Position numbers and translations under genes: made by a program. A stretch of 26,447 nucleotides of DNA from Jimgerdemannia flammicorona. Lineage: Eukaryota; Mucoromycota; Endogonomycetes; Endogonales; Endogonaceae. The notes beneath the pieces are model-generated. The model was not told the DNA's origin and did not search any database. It saw only the letters and a list, made by a program, of their open reading frames with translations. Location: contig RBNI01000846.1 of the NCBI GenBank assembly GCA_003990745.1, positions 1 through 26,447 of the forward strand. Direction: 5' to 3'. The first letter of the stretch is position 1. Each line of letters starts with the position of its first letter. Positions 16,640 to 26,003 of the stretch are shown piece by piece.

Positions 16640-16820
16640 AGTTGTTGGTATAGAAATGGTCAGACAATTGAATAAATGTATTCACCATAGCTTAGATGTT
16701 GATTTTATTTGTCTCTGTATTCTTTTTGATTTTATTAGAGTGCTTGTCTTTTATGTGTCGATATATATTCAAAGTTATATATACCACTAAGCATTTTGAA
16801 CTTCTAGCTAGTATTGTTTA
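16640..16820 (-). pseudogene. hAT transposase, BED zinc-finger N-terminus (piece 1 of 4)
   Basis: Minus strand reading from about 16800: KCLVVYITLNIYRHIKDKHSNKIKKNTETNK..., the second half of a BED-type finger (N--RH-K-KH), where the His pair in RHIKDKH would bind zinc. It is followed by MVNTFIQLSDHFYTNNSI and then, across the PLE insertion, SYSLAEFQNQ in the same frame. The expected upstream Cys pair is partly lost. This is the 5' part of the transposase gene whose other pieces lie at 8006-8480, 6291-6755 and 4774-5800. Together the pieces sum to about 2.1 kb, a normal hAT transposase length. Confidence 0.65.
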
Positions 16821-17065
16821 TGGGGGTGGATAAAACAGTATTATGTGTGTATCAAACAAAAGTATCAGTTATATCAACAGGTGTATTTTAATTTTTTACC
16901 TACAATAATTACAAATAATATTATCTCCTATCTTAATACAATGTTGCCTTAAAGCATCATCAGTACTGTGAACTATTGAAGACTGATCTGTCAATATGTG
17001 TTTGCATGTGTGTTTACATATGTGTATATTGTGTATGTAGATGTATCTGATATATGAGTTATATA
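16821..17065. other. AT-rich spacer, nothing recognised
   Basis: Likely the 5' non-coding part of the hAT element. I could not find a convincing hAT terminal inverted repeat or 8-bp duplication. A TGTGT/TATGTGTAT-rich patch lies at 16998-17045. Confidence 0.3.
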
Positions 17066-17310
17066 AAGGATTCAGATTGGAGAATTCAGATTGGAGGATT
17101 TGAATTAAAGGATTCAGTTGAAGAATTTAGATAAGGATTCAGATTGAAGGATTCAAATTAGAGGATTCAAATTGGAGGATTTGAATTAGAGGATTTGGAT
17201 TGAGTGATTTGGATTAAGTGGTTCAGATAAAGTGATTTAGATGGAATGATTTGGATGGGTGATTCAGATGGAGCAATTCAGATAGGGTGATTCAGATTAA
17301 TTCAAGTTGA
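17066..17310. repeat. Degenerate minisatellite, about 15-bp unit (GGATTCAGATTGGA type)
   Basis: About fifteen successive imperfect units of GGATTYRGATTRGAG, drifting to GTGATTYAGATG toward the right. Unit differences are mostly transitions. No coding sense. The following 80 bp (17311-17390) are rich in TTTGATTCAAATT-type strings like the foldback repeat at 849-1216. Confidence 0.7.
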
Positions 17311-17389
17311 TTTAGATGGCTTTAGATTTGAGATTTGGATCAAACTATCATGTGATGAATCAAATCCAGATTTGATTCAAATTAACTTA

Positions 17390-17860
17390 TTCAAAGTATT
17401 ATCTATATCAATAGTAGAGAAGCAGTGAACTGCTCTTCAAGTTTGGCTGGTAGAAGAGATAGATAATGAATAGCTGATATTAGGAGGCCCTGGTTGTTTG
17501 GATTTGGCTTACTGAACATTGGCTGTATATTTTTGAGAATGGTCAGAAGTTTATATTTGGAGTATAGACAGTGAGGTGAGAGTAGTTAGTATTGGAGTTT
17601 TTGAATAAATAGTGGCAAAGATAAAGATCCCTAAGGAAGCTCTCATTATAAGCTTATAGAAGATATATGTGAAGAGTGGAAAGAAGATCAGAATATCTAG
17701 AGAGATAGTTTCTTTTCAGAGATATATGTAGAGAGAAAAAGAGAGCTCTCTGTAGGATTAGATAGAAGGAGCTAATTTATATTTATATTATAGATTAGTT
17801 GATAATAAATGTGAGAGTCCAAGTGGCTTAAAAAATATATATATATAAAAAGATAGTCTT
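17390..17860 (+). mobile_element. Old decayed LINE 3' end
   Basis: Ends with AATAAA (17804-17809), then GAGAGTCCAAGTGGCTTAAAAAA and an AT-interrupted A tail, matching the end of the full-length LINE (AATAAAGGGAGTCCAAGTGACTATAAAA). Upstream, CTGAACATTGGCTG (about 17512) matches the LINE segment at 23081-23094. Otherwise it is heavily diverged. The young LINE inserted within 20 bp of this tail, in the same orientation. Confidence 0.45.
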
Positions 17861-17876
17861 AGAGATAACTTTTAGT
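17861..17876. repeat. LINE target-site duplication (left)
   Basis: AGAGATAACTTTTAGT, 16 bp, repeated exactly at 23597-23612 after the poly(A) tail. The first A on the right is shared with the tail. Confidence 0.85.
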
Positions 17877-17917
17877 CACCATTCGGGTGACACAAGACTC
17901 ATACAACACTTTCGACA

Positions 17918-19831
17918 ATGTCTTCAAGTATTGGTGCTATCAAGATGGCAAGCAACATGCATTCTGGTGAGCATACTGGGCAGGGGGGCCCCAGTGCCTT
18001 TGACTGGTAACATGTGGGGGGGGGTTGGGGTGCTGGTCTCGGCATGCTGAGTACTTCGATGAGAGGATGCGGGGCTGGAGGGGGTGGCAGAGGAGGTGCA
18101 AGGCCACATGAAGGAGGGAGGATGACCTTTGTGGATAAGGTTAGGATGGGGAAGCAGGCGACTGGACTAGATGGCTGGCTGGAGCTGGGGAAGGCAGCTG
18201 CTTCCTCGAGTGGCAGGGAGGCCACTCCACTGGGGGGACAGCATAGTGGGGCTGGAGGTGTAGTGGCTAAGGCAGTGACTGTTGATGGCGGTGTGATGGG
18301 CAATCTGGAAAAAAATCCAGATGTGACGGCTGATGGGGGACCTGGACAGGGGAGCGGCATGGGATCTGGGGACCTGGCTGATAGTGCGATGGGCCTCGTG
18401 GCGGCCCCATTACTCAAGAAATCTTGATCGGAATTCGCAGTCACACTGTACTTCCGTGGCTTGGCAGTGACGGCAAAGGTGGTGCTGTGGCTGTTGGCAA
18501 GCGAGGTGAAGGGAGCAGCCTCGGTTAAGTTTTTGAAGAAGCTAGAGGTGGTTGAGGTGAGGTTTGAAGAGGAAGGATTGCTACTGGAGGCAGTAGAGAA
18601 GGGTGTGGTGGTGGGAGGGATTTCAGTGCCAATGGTAAGGTGTATGCGCTGGGATCCATAGGTGGTTCATCTGGTGATTGCAGACTTGCCAATGGTGAAG
18701 AAGGAGGAGGTGAGGAAGCTGGTCACAGATGGGGTGAAGGAGTATGGCGAAGTGGTCGACATCGGGTTCAGAGTATGGGAAGGGACTGAGCTCAGGACAG
18801 GAGATGTGGACATCCGGTTGAGGTTGTTTGGGATGGAGAATACTGGGAAGGCTAGAGACTGGCCGGTGGCATTGAAGTGGGGCCCAGTGGAGTGCAAGGT
18901 CTCGAGGGTGAAGGGGTTAGAGGAAGAGGAGGAGGACCTGCTGGAGGCACTGGAGGACTTAGCTGGGGCTGTTGAGAGGCGGCAAAGGGCTTGGAGTGCT
19001 TATGAGGCTTAGACAGTAGTGGAGGTGATTGAGGGCAAGAAGGTGTGAATGGACAAGGTACTCTGGGAGAAGGCGAAGGGGAGGCAGCTGCAGAAGGATT
19101 TGTTGGCCAGTTTGGATGGGGGCCACAGGGCAGGGGCTATGGAGGAGGGCACTGGAGCGGGTGCTAGCATTTGGGCAGAGGGGGGGCAGCAAGGGGAGAA
19201 GATGAAGGAGAGTGGGGGATGGGGGCTGGAGGAGGCTGGAGTGGACACGGCGATGGTGGAAGATCTTCCGATCCAGTATGGTGTACCCGAGGTGGGAGAG
19301 GGAGAGTTGGAGGATGTGTCTGAGGATGGGTGGGATGAGTTGGTGTGAACTGAGGAGAGGAAGGAAGGAGAGGCAGATCTGGAGCAGGTGGCAGAGGTAG
19401 TTGGAGGGGAGAAGTGGCTATTGAGGGCACTGCAAAATGTGGCAGCTGAGGAACTGGACAAGATCAACTTCCGGGTGATTAGTGAGGAATTCTGGGAGCA
19501 AGTGCTGCGAGGGGAGGAGGTCATGAGGAAGTTGAGAGATGAGATGATGGCAGCTCTTCTGGAGGCAGAGGAGTATGAGGTCACTGAGGCAAGGGAGGCG
19601 ACGCTCTTGGGTATAGCTAATGAAAGGGCAGCCTATCTGTGGGGGCCAAGGAAGGGGTTGGAGAAGTGGCAGGTGGTGTACGAGGAGCATCGGGCATCAA
19701 TGGAGATGGTGGATGGTGAGGACTGTGCAGAATTATTGATGGCTCTGAATGAACAGCAAAATGTGGAAGATGAGATTGCGGCAGAATGAAACCTGGATCT
19801 GGCTGGAGAGGAAGTGAGCATGGAATTGTAG
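17918..19831 (+). pseudogene. LINE ORF1 (gag-like, RRM-like domain), seven stops
   Basis: One continuous frame of about 637 codons from the ATG at 17918 to TAG at 19829. It is interrupted only by point stops: TAA 18008, TGA 18425, TAG 18659, TAG 19010, TGA 19046, TGA 19346, TGA 19787, with no frameshift. Each is reachable by C->T from CAA, CGA or CAG. The first 170 residues are Gly/Ala-rich and low complexity. About 18440-18900 (FAVTLYFRGLAVTAKVVLWLLASEVKGAASVKFLKKLEVVEVRF... and VVHLVIADLPMVKKEEVRKLV...YGEVVDIGFRVW) looks like one or two RRM folds, as in ORF1 of L1/Tad-type elements. The C-terminal third is Glu/Leu-rich and probably coiled coil. The expected role is binding of the element RNA. 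Confidence 0.75.
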
Positions 19832-19865
19832 ATGTGGAGATCTCAATATTATCAAATATTTCACT

Positions 19866-22800
19866 ATGAATAGTACAACTAATATTTTTTCTCTGAATGT
19901 CAATGGGCTTAGAGAGACTGGGAGGTGATGGATGATTTTTGGATGGCTGAAGAAACTGGAGGTGGATCTCTTCTTACTTCAAGATGTACGGTGTGAGGGG
20001 GAGGAAGATGGACTGGAATGGATAAGAGAGTGGGGTGGGGAGGCGGTTTGGCAGGGTAAAGTTGGAATCCTGGTTAGGAAGGGGAAAGGGGACATTGTGG
20101 ACACTAGACATTGGGGTAGTAGATTAGTGTGGGGGACATGGCAGAGGCCTGGATGGAACTCAATTGTGGTGGAATCTTATTACTGCCCAGCTGAGAGGGA
20201 CCTGAGTGGCATGGATTGGAGATCTGCGAGATTCTGGGCTCTTGGTTGAGGCTGGAGTGGATTGTCTGGGGGGCGACTTTAATATAGTATGGGAGAGTAG
20301 ACTGGACCGAACTGATGGGGGATGGGGTGTAGCAGGAAGGAGTGGGGGACTGGAGGACTGGGAAGAGGTGGAAAGACTCAGCTTACTGGTGGACACCATG
20401 CGACTTCAGGATGAGGACCGATGTCTATATACTCACTGGGTGGGAGGACTTAGTACTAGGATTGATTGGGTTCTGACTGCTGAGTGTTGGGGCAATGTGG
20501 TTTGGGAGACAATGGAGGTCGAGTGGTGTCCTTGGTCAGACCACTGGGGTATTCGGGGTAGTGGGAGGTTTGGAGGGAGCGGAGAGGGGCCAGGACATTG
20601 GCGACTGAACTCTTCGCTGCTGGATGAGATGGATCTGTGGAATGCATGGGTGGTAGAGGTATGGTCCAAGATTAATAATTGGAGGCAAGCAGGGATGAGG
20701 ATTGGAGATAGGTGGTGTAGACTGAAATCCGAAGCTCAAAGGTACTGGAGAGAGGTGGGGAGGGAGTAGGGTGCTCAGTAGAGGAGACAAGTCCAATGGG
20801 CATCTAGGAGACTTGAAAGGCTACTTCTGAATTGGGCTGGATTACTGGAGGAGGAGGAGGTATTGGATTGGAAAGTGAAGTGGGCTAGGCTGAAAGTGGT
20901 AGAACTGCAGGATTTGTTGAGGAAGGAGGAAGCAGTGCAGGCTCAGGCTATAGTAGCCAGGCTATGGTGGCAGAGATTGAAAGAAGGAGAAAGGCCCACA
21001 AGGTTTTTGTCCCAGCTCCTCTATGCTAGGGGAGCAAGACACTGGTGGGAAGGAGTTCTTAATGATGAGGGAGAGATAGTATTAGGTGTGCAGGGGATCC
21101 TTGGCCAGTTGAGTGCTCACTGAAGTAAACTCTGGAGTAAAGAGGAAGGAGGGGAGGTGGGGCAGGACATTGAGCGGCATCTGGAAGAGTGGTACCCAAA
21201 TCCTGCAGCAGGGTTGGGGGAGCTTGGTCAACCGGTTTTGGGGGAGGAGATCCTTAGAGTTCTGGTGTCAATAACCCTAGGAACTGTGCCTGGGGAGAAT
21301 GGTCTGCCTTGGGACTTTTGGAAACGTATGGCAGCTATAGAGGAGGCTCTGGAGGAGATGTCGCTGATGTGTGATACAGTCATCAGTACCGGGGAATGGA
21401 TTGGAGGGCAGCAGTTGGGGCTGGTATCACTGCTGTACAAGGACAAAGGGCATAAGGAGGACTGGAAGAATTGGAGACTAATTATGCTACTGGATATGGA
21501 CCGCAAGCTGGTCACCAAAATTCTGGTGGTGAGGTTACAGGGTGTGGCTCAACAGGTGTTAGGGAAGGAGCAGCGAGGCTTTGTTGGGGGCCAACTGATC
21601 CGAGATAGCACAGCATAGGTTCATAGAGTTATTGAAGGTACTAGGGCTACAGGGGTGGATGGCTGCTTGGTCTTTCTAGACCAGGAGAAGGCCTATAATA
21701 GGGTTTGGAGAGTGTGGCTGGAGAAAGTACTGGAGCACATTGGAGTACCAGTGGGCATGTGTCAGTCACTTATTAGATTACTGGAAGAGAGTAGGGCTGC
21801 GATTCTGGCTAATGGACACAGGGGGGCCTCATTCCCCTTGGAGAGGGGGGTGCCGCAGAGGGATACACTGTTATCCATCCTTTACGCATTTGCCTTGGAG
21901 CTATTGTTGGATCGAATCCGGCATGGAGTTGGTGGATTGAATATCTTGGACATCAACTGGAAGGTGGGGGCCTTTGCAGATGATATGGTGGTTGAGTTGG
22001 GTTTGGTGGCAGATGTGGCTAGGCTCAAGGAGCTAGTTGAGTGGTATGAGAGGTGTTCTGGAGTGAAACTCAACTGGTACAAGTGTGAGACAATGATCCT
22101 CAGGGAAGAAGTCATAGGGGGGGACGTCATTGGAACAATTGTCCCGGCTGGAGGAGTGGTATGGTACTTGGGTATCTATTTCTTGGTGTATGGCTCTTTA
22201 CTTCCCAAGGAGTGGTGGGAGTGCAAGCTGGTAGAATGGGGGAAAGTACTGACAAGCTGGGGTGGTAGACAGGTGTCGCTGGCAGGGAGGGTAACTGTTC
22301 TGAATGTATATTGGATGCCAAAGCTTTGGTATCTGGGTTACCATTTGGACTTCCCTAAGTGGGTGGTTAAAAGGCTTCTCAAGATGGCCTGCTCTTGGCT
22401 CTGGACTGGACACCAGAGTTAGATTGGTTGAGAGGTACTCGCACTTCCTGTGGATCATGGAGGACTTTGGCCTGGTGGACTTTTCCAAGAGGCTACTCTG
22501 CCTGAGGCATGGTGGATGAAGAGGGCTAGTGAGTTGAGAGGAGAAGAATGGGTGCCCCTTATGTAGCATTTGTGGGAGGTGAGAGTGTTGCCACGGGGTG
22601 GTTCAGGGAATCTACTGTCCTTAGTGGCCTTGGATGGTAGCCAGAGGATGTAGTACAAAGAATTCTGGTGGGGAGTGGTAGATGGGGCTCATCGCATTGG
22701 GATCCATTGGCAAGGTACTGAAGGGGATAAGAACTGAGGTCCAGAGATATGGAGATGGGACCGACTCTTGTTGGGAGGGAATCTGATAGAGGACTTCCAA

Positions 22801-23517
22801 TTAGAGGAGGGCATGGAGTGCCTTCGGGGTCTGGGACAGGACCTTTGGCCGGAGTCCTGGCAAGGGGCTGGGATCGGGGAGGGATGGGACTGGGCAGGCA
22901 TCTGGTCTTGGATCAAGGTGGTGTCAAGATGGCTCCCACCAAAACTCTGGGTAGCATGGTGGAGGCTATTGAGGCAGAATGTAATGCTAAACTTTAGAGC
23001 TGGCCATCTGGTGGATAGCGGGATATTTGATTGTGAGGAGTGTCATAACGTAGGGCAGGAGGGCGGGGTAGTGCAGACTCCTGAACATTGGCTGGGGGAG
23101 TACGAGAGTATGGAGAATTTTTGGAAGATAGTTGGGGGGAGATTGAGAGTATCAGCACCTGACCCTGAGGTGGGTGAGTGGTGGGCGGTACTACAGTCAA
23201 GGCTGGTGGGGGGGGTGGGGAATGAGTGGCTGATGGTTGGTTGAGCTATTGCAATATGGGTGGGGCTCGCAGAACACTGGCAGAGTGTCTTTGAGGAGGG
23301 CCCTCAGAGGCCTGTGAACCTGAGGGTAGTGAGGTGGGAGGAGCTGATGCTCAAGCTCTTCAAGGCATGGTGGATTAGATGAGGCCCCAAGGGGGGGAGA
23401 TGTAAGGGTCTAGTAAGGAGGATTGTAGTGAAGAGTAGTGGTAGAGTTGAGGTGAAGGTGGATGGGGTGGTATTTGTAGGAGCTCGAGAGAGAAGGGGGC
23501 CCTGTGGAATAGGGTGA
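19866..23517 (+). pseudogene. LINE ORF2: endonuclease + reverse transcriptase, broken
   Basis: ATG at 19866. Endonuclease: IFSLNVNGLRETGR, VDLFLLQDVR (family Glu replaced by Asp), then after a frameshift near 20235 GGDFNIVWESRLDR, LSTRIDWVL and WSDHWGI (the SDH motif). Reverse transcriptase: DKGHKEDWKNWRLIMLLDMDRKLVTKILVVRLQ, QRGFVGGQLI, CLVFLDQEKAYNRVW (motif A Asp), RGVPQRDTLLSILYAFALE, and AFADDMVVE (catalytic ADD at about 21973-21981). C-terminal: CEEC...TPEHWL, a reduced Cys/His segment, then a final TGA at 23515. Stops at 19926, 20767, about 21121, about 21616, about 22420 and several after 22550, plus frame disturbance around 20235 and 22400-22520, make it non-functional. The RGVPQRD motif reads Arg where Gly is standard, consistent with decay. 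Confidence 0.85.
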
Positions 23518-23596
23518 GGGTGTAGGCTGTATCAATATTACTATAGACAGCAGTTAATAAAGGGAGTCCAAGTGACTATAAAAAAAAAAAAAAAAA

Positions 23597-23612
23597 AGAG
23601 ATAACTTTTAGT
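23597..23612. repeat. LINE target-site duplication (right)
   Basis: AGAGATAACTTTTAGT directly after the poly(A) run, identical to 17861-17876. Confidence 0.85.
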
Positions 23613-23824
23613 TTTATTCAAATTTGATAATATCTAGATATAAGATCTAGCTTGATAAAATACTTAGTATTTTTAAAAATAGTAAAGATTTAATCAATAA
23701 GAAATAGTGAATACTAATTCTTAACTATGAGCTTATTAAATTTAGTAGTTTATATATATATATATATATATATAAAGATCTATTTTTCTTTTTAATAAAA
23801 AGGATTAGTAAGCCATAAGGTGAC
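23613..23824. other. AT-rich spacer with a (TA)n run
   Basis: No CG dinucleotide, no gene. An alternating TA run lies at about 23752-23774. It ends at GGTGAC next to the retrotransposon terminus; GTGAC (GTCAC on the minus strand) is the candidate 5-bp target duplication of that element. Confidence 0.4.
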
Positions 23825-23861
23825 TGTAAGGGGATTGCTTTTTAGGGTAACCGTTACATAG

Positions 23862-23900
23862 TTCTGGAAGGGTTTTCTGGAAGTTCTGGATATTCTGGAA
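23862..23900. promoter_or_regulatory. Cluster of TTCTGGAA boxes (heat-shock-element-like)
   Basis: TTCTGGAA at 23862, 23875 and 23893, plus TTCTGGAT at 23884. Each full copy fits the TTCnnGAA core bound by heat-shock factors, although the spacing is not a perfect 5-bp array. It lies in the presumed U5, downstream of the presumed promoter. Confidence 0.35.
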
Positions 23901-24182
23901 GACCGTTTTCTTAGGGTCAAGATCAATTTCATATGGAGTACGTCCTCTACGCTTATTGATTTCAAGATTGGGTTGACGTCTCAACCAAAGTCCTTTTTCG
24001 GACTAGTTCTGGATGTTCAGGATTTTCCATATTTCAGGAAGTACAAGAAACTAAGACCAGCTTAGTTGAATTGGCGTATCGCTGCAGACAATACCCAATT
24101 AGGAAATTTCATGATGGGGTTAGGAGTAGGACCTAACGGGGAGCAGATTTACTTAAGAGTGGTTTGTGGGTTATTAAATAGG

Positions 24183-24188
24183 TTTATT
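24183..24188 (-). terminator. Polyadenylation signal in the LTR
   Basis: AATAAA on the minus strand, about 120 bp downstream of the TATA box at 24306-24313. This is the spacing expected for an R region. Confidence 0.4.
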
Positions 24189-24305
24189 CGCTATTCATGA
24201 TATTGCTATACTAGGAGTAGTTGTGTGAAGGGTATTTGTGGGGAAGTGCTCAGGAGTTGTGTTCGGATTGTTCAGGTCTGAGATTCTGAGGTCTGGGGGA
24301 GGGGG

Positions 24306-24313
24306 TATTTATA
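24306..24313 (-). promoter_or_regulatory. TATA box of the LTR (genomic RNA promoter)
   Basis: TATAAATA followed by CCCCCTCCCCC on the minus strand. Two TGAGTCA boxes (24370-24376, 24434-24440) lie upstream of it in the direction of transcription. Confidence 0.5.
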
Positions 24314-24502
24314 CTAGTGAGGGGCTATCTGGACTATGATAAATATGGGTGTAGCACTAAGTGCTTTACTGAGTCAGAATGCAGTCACGTAGTACAAGTG
24401 TGATCTGACATGTCAAGAGATCATCTGACTGCTGAGTCAGTTCACAGTCACATCGTACAAGGCTAATCTAACTATACTATGACTGCTAATCTATTTACAG
24501 GT

Positions 24503-25600
24503 TTAGGCGCTGTCTGGGTAGTCTTTGATGACATCACCATCGATGACATCATCTCTGATGAAGTAGTCGTCTAGGAAGAGTGGTTCGCGGATTACTTCTC
24601 CTTGTTGGCTGAGATAATAATACATTGGAACTTCATCTCCATCCCATAGGATAGCATCGTCTATCTCATATGCCGGATAAGGTGTTGGTGGGCGAAGGAG
24701 TGGTGCATCATCTTCATTTTCATCAGATTCGCTGTCTGCGTACCTTCTATAGGTTACAGCACTATGAGTCGCGGGGTTGTAGTATGCTGGCGGTTGTGGC
24801 TCATGTTGCTCGTACTCAGGTGGTGGAGTGGTTGGTTCAATTTCGAGGGTTGTCCGAAGGTACAGGTTGTGTTCTCCGGTCTCTTCATTGTAGTTGAAGT
24901 AATCGGGGGTAAATGCAGGTTGGTATTCATGCCAGTGGTCATTGTTCCAATAAGTCTCGTATATGGTTATGAACTGTTGTAAGTTCATCGGCAGAGTTGG
25001 CGGTGTGATCAGAGTTGGAAGGGATCCTTGGCTTGAGGTCATGTCGGCGTCGGAAGGATCATTGTCTTCTGCTTCGTTTTTGTCAAAGTTGATTATATCG
25101 TAGACGTCCTTCATGGTGTATCCAACTTGGGGCATTTGCAGGATGTGATCGTCGGGGTATGGAAAGGTTCTGTCGGTGGTTTCAACGTACTCAAGATACT
25201 TGTGGTTGAGTTCTTATATCATGTCATCGATTTGGCCATAGGACAGAGTAGCAACCATTTTGCTGGTAGTAACTCAGAGGCGGAGAATAAAGGTACTGTA
25301 CTCATAGAAGAGCTCTCGGTGTTTGCGGGCGATGAGTTTCTGGTGTTGAGACATCTGGGTAATGTCTGTATCATGGTGGTGTTCAACCATGTCTTCTAGG
25401 AGGCGGCCGATCTGGTAGTAGCTTGAGATTTGTCCGATTCGGTGGGCCTCATTAAGTATGTTCAGGGCATTCCATCGGGCTTCCACGAAGTAGAGAGGTG
25501 CTTGGCTGTAGATATTCATGAGGGGCAGAGGGGGTGTGGCTCGGTTGACAATGGCATTCCAAATGTCAGCGCAGATGCGGTTGTAGATCTCGGTGGTCAT
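24503..25600 (-). pseudogene. LTR-borne accessory ORF (365 codons), two stops
   Basis: One frame from an ATG (25598-25600, good context with A at -3) to TAG/TAA-type termination at 24503. It is interrupted by a TGA near 25276 and a TAA near 25211, both explicable by C->T, so an ancestor was open. Residues 1-110 look helical (ICADIWNAIVNRA..., SSYYQIGRLLEDMVEHHHDTD...). Residues about 155-365 are acidic, Tyr/Pro-rich and probably disordered, with two PPxY motifs (PPEY about 260, PPAY about 270), PPTPYPAY, and a run of Asp/Tyr at the end. It has no zinc knuckle, protease, RT or membrane segment, so it is not recognisable as gag, pol or env. It lies between the chromodomain end and the LTR promoter, with its own TATA box 70 bp upstream. 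Family unknown to me. It could be an accessory protein carried in U3, or a gene of an unrelated neighbour if the LTR is short. Confidence 0.6.
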
Positions 25601-25669
25601 GTTTGTGTGTTTGGAAGTTGTGGATGTTGTTTGTTTTGGTTCTCTGTTTCGACGCGTCTTGGGGCTGGG

Positions 25670-25676
25670 TATATAT
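25670..25676 (-). promoter_or_regulatory. TATA box of the accessory ORF
   Basis: ATATATA followed by CCCAGCCCC on the minus strand, 70 bp before the ORF ATG. Two TGAGTCA boxes (TGACTCA on plus at 25738-25744 and 25769-25775) lie upstream, the same layout as the LTR promoter. Confidence 0.5.
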
Positions 25677-25856
25677 GTATTTGTTCTGGATTGGTAAGAT
25701 CCCGTTTGTGTGAATCTTGTGTTTCGTGACTTGGTATTGACTCAGCTTTGTGCACTGTGACTTCTGTTTGACTCAGCTTCGTGATCTTGCAGGTAATTTC
25801 CAGATTTGTTTGGAGATCGCGTGTGAATTCTGTGGCTTGGAGGTTGTGTGCTTACA

Positions 25857-25872
25857 ACTCTCCCCTTCTTAA
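25857..25872 (-). other. Polypurine tract
   Basis: GTTAAGAAGGGGAGAG(T) on the minus strand, shortly after the pol stop and directly before the LTR-type TGTAAG. This is the standard plus-strand primer position of Ty3/Gypsy elements. Confidence 0.65.
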
Positions 25873-26003
25873 CTTTCGACATCCTCGTCGGGGCCTTCTA
25901 ATTTTGTTCTGTCTTGCTGAGTTCTTGATTAGGTTCATGATAATTATAGTGTTCAAGGGAGTAGTATATGTGGTATACTGATAGGTATTGGAGTATTCGG
26001 ATT

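Larger units (their letters stand above)
17877..23596 (+). mobile_element. Full-length non-LTR retrotransposon (LINE), inactive
   Basis: Starts with CACCATTCGGGTGAC, contains a gag-like ORF1 and an ORF2 with apurinic-type endonuclease and reverse transcriptase, and ends with AATAAA (23556-23561) and about 18 A. A 16-bp target duplication flanks it, so the insertion is complete rather than 5'-truncated. The two-ORF layout, RRM-like ORF1, EN-RT order and Cys/His segment near the ORF2 end resemble the fungal Tad/L1-like group (inference). Many in-frame stops show it is dead, but it retains more CG dinucleotides than the surrounding DNA, so it is younger than its surroundings. Confidence 0.9.
23825..25856 (-). 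mobile_element. Putative 2.03-kb 3' LTR of Ty3/Gypsy chromovirus
   Basis: On the minus strand the LTR would begin TGTAAG (complement 25851-25856) one base after a polypurine tract and end CTTACA (TGTAAG on plus at 23825-23830), so the termini are inverted TGT...ACA. Inside, in order: a TATA box (about 25670), the 365-codon ORF, a second TATA box (24306-24313) and AATAAA (complement 24183-24188). The natural reading is U3 25856 to about 24275, R about 24275-24165, U5 to 23825. Only one LTR is visible in the window, so the boundaries are inferred. The alternative is a short LTR of about 250 bp (25607-25856) followed by unrelated DNA. Confidence 0.5.

Noticed and set aside
18014..23000. Numerous Ser/Pro/Leu-rich minus-strand frames opposite the LINE
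   Set aside because: Shadows of the Gly/Glu/Trp-rich LINE ORFs; EN and RT motifs lie on the plus strand.
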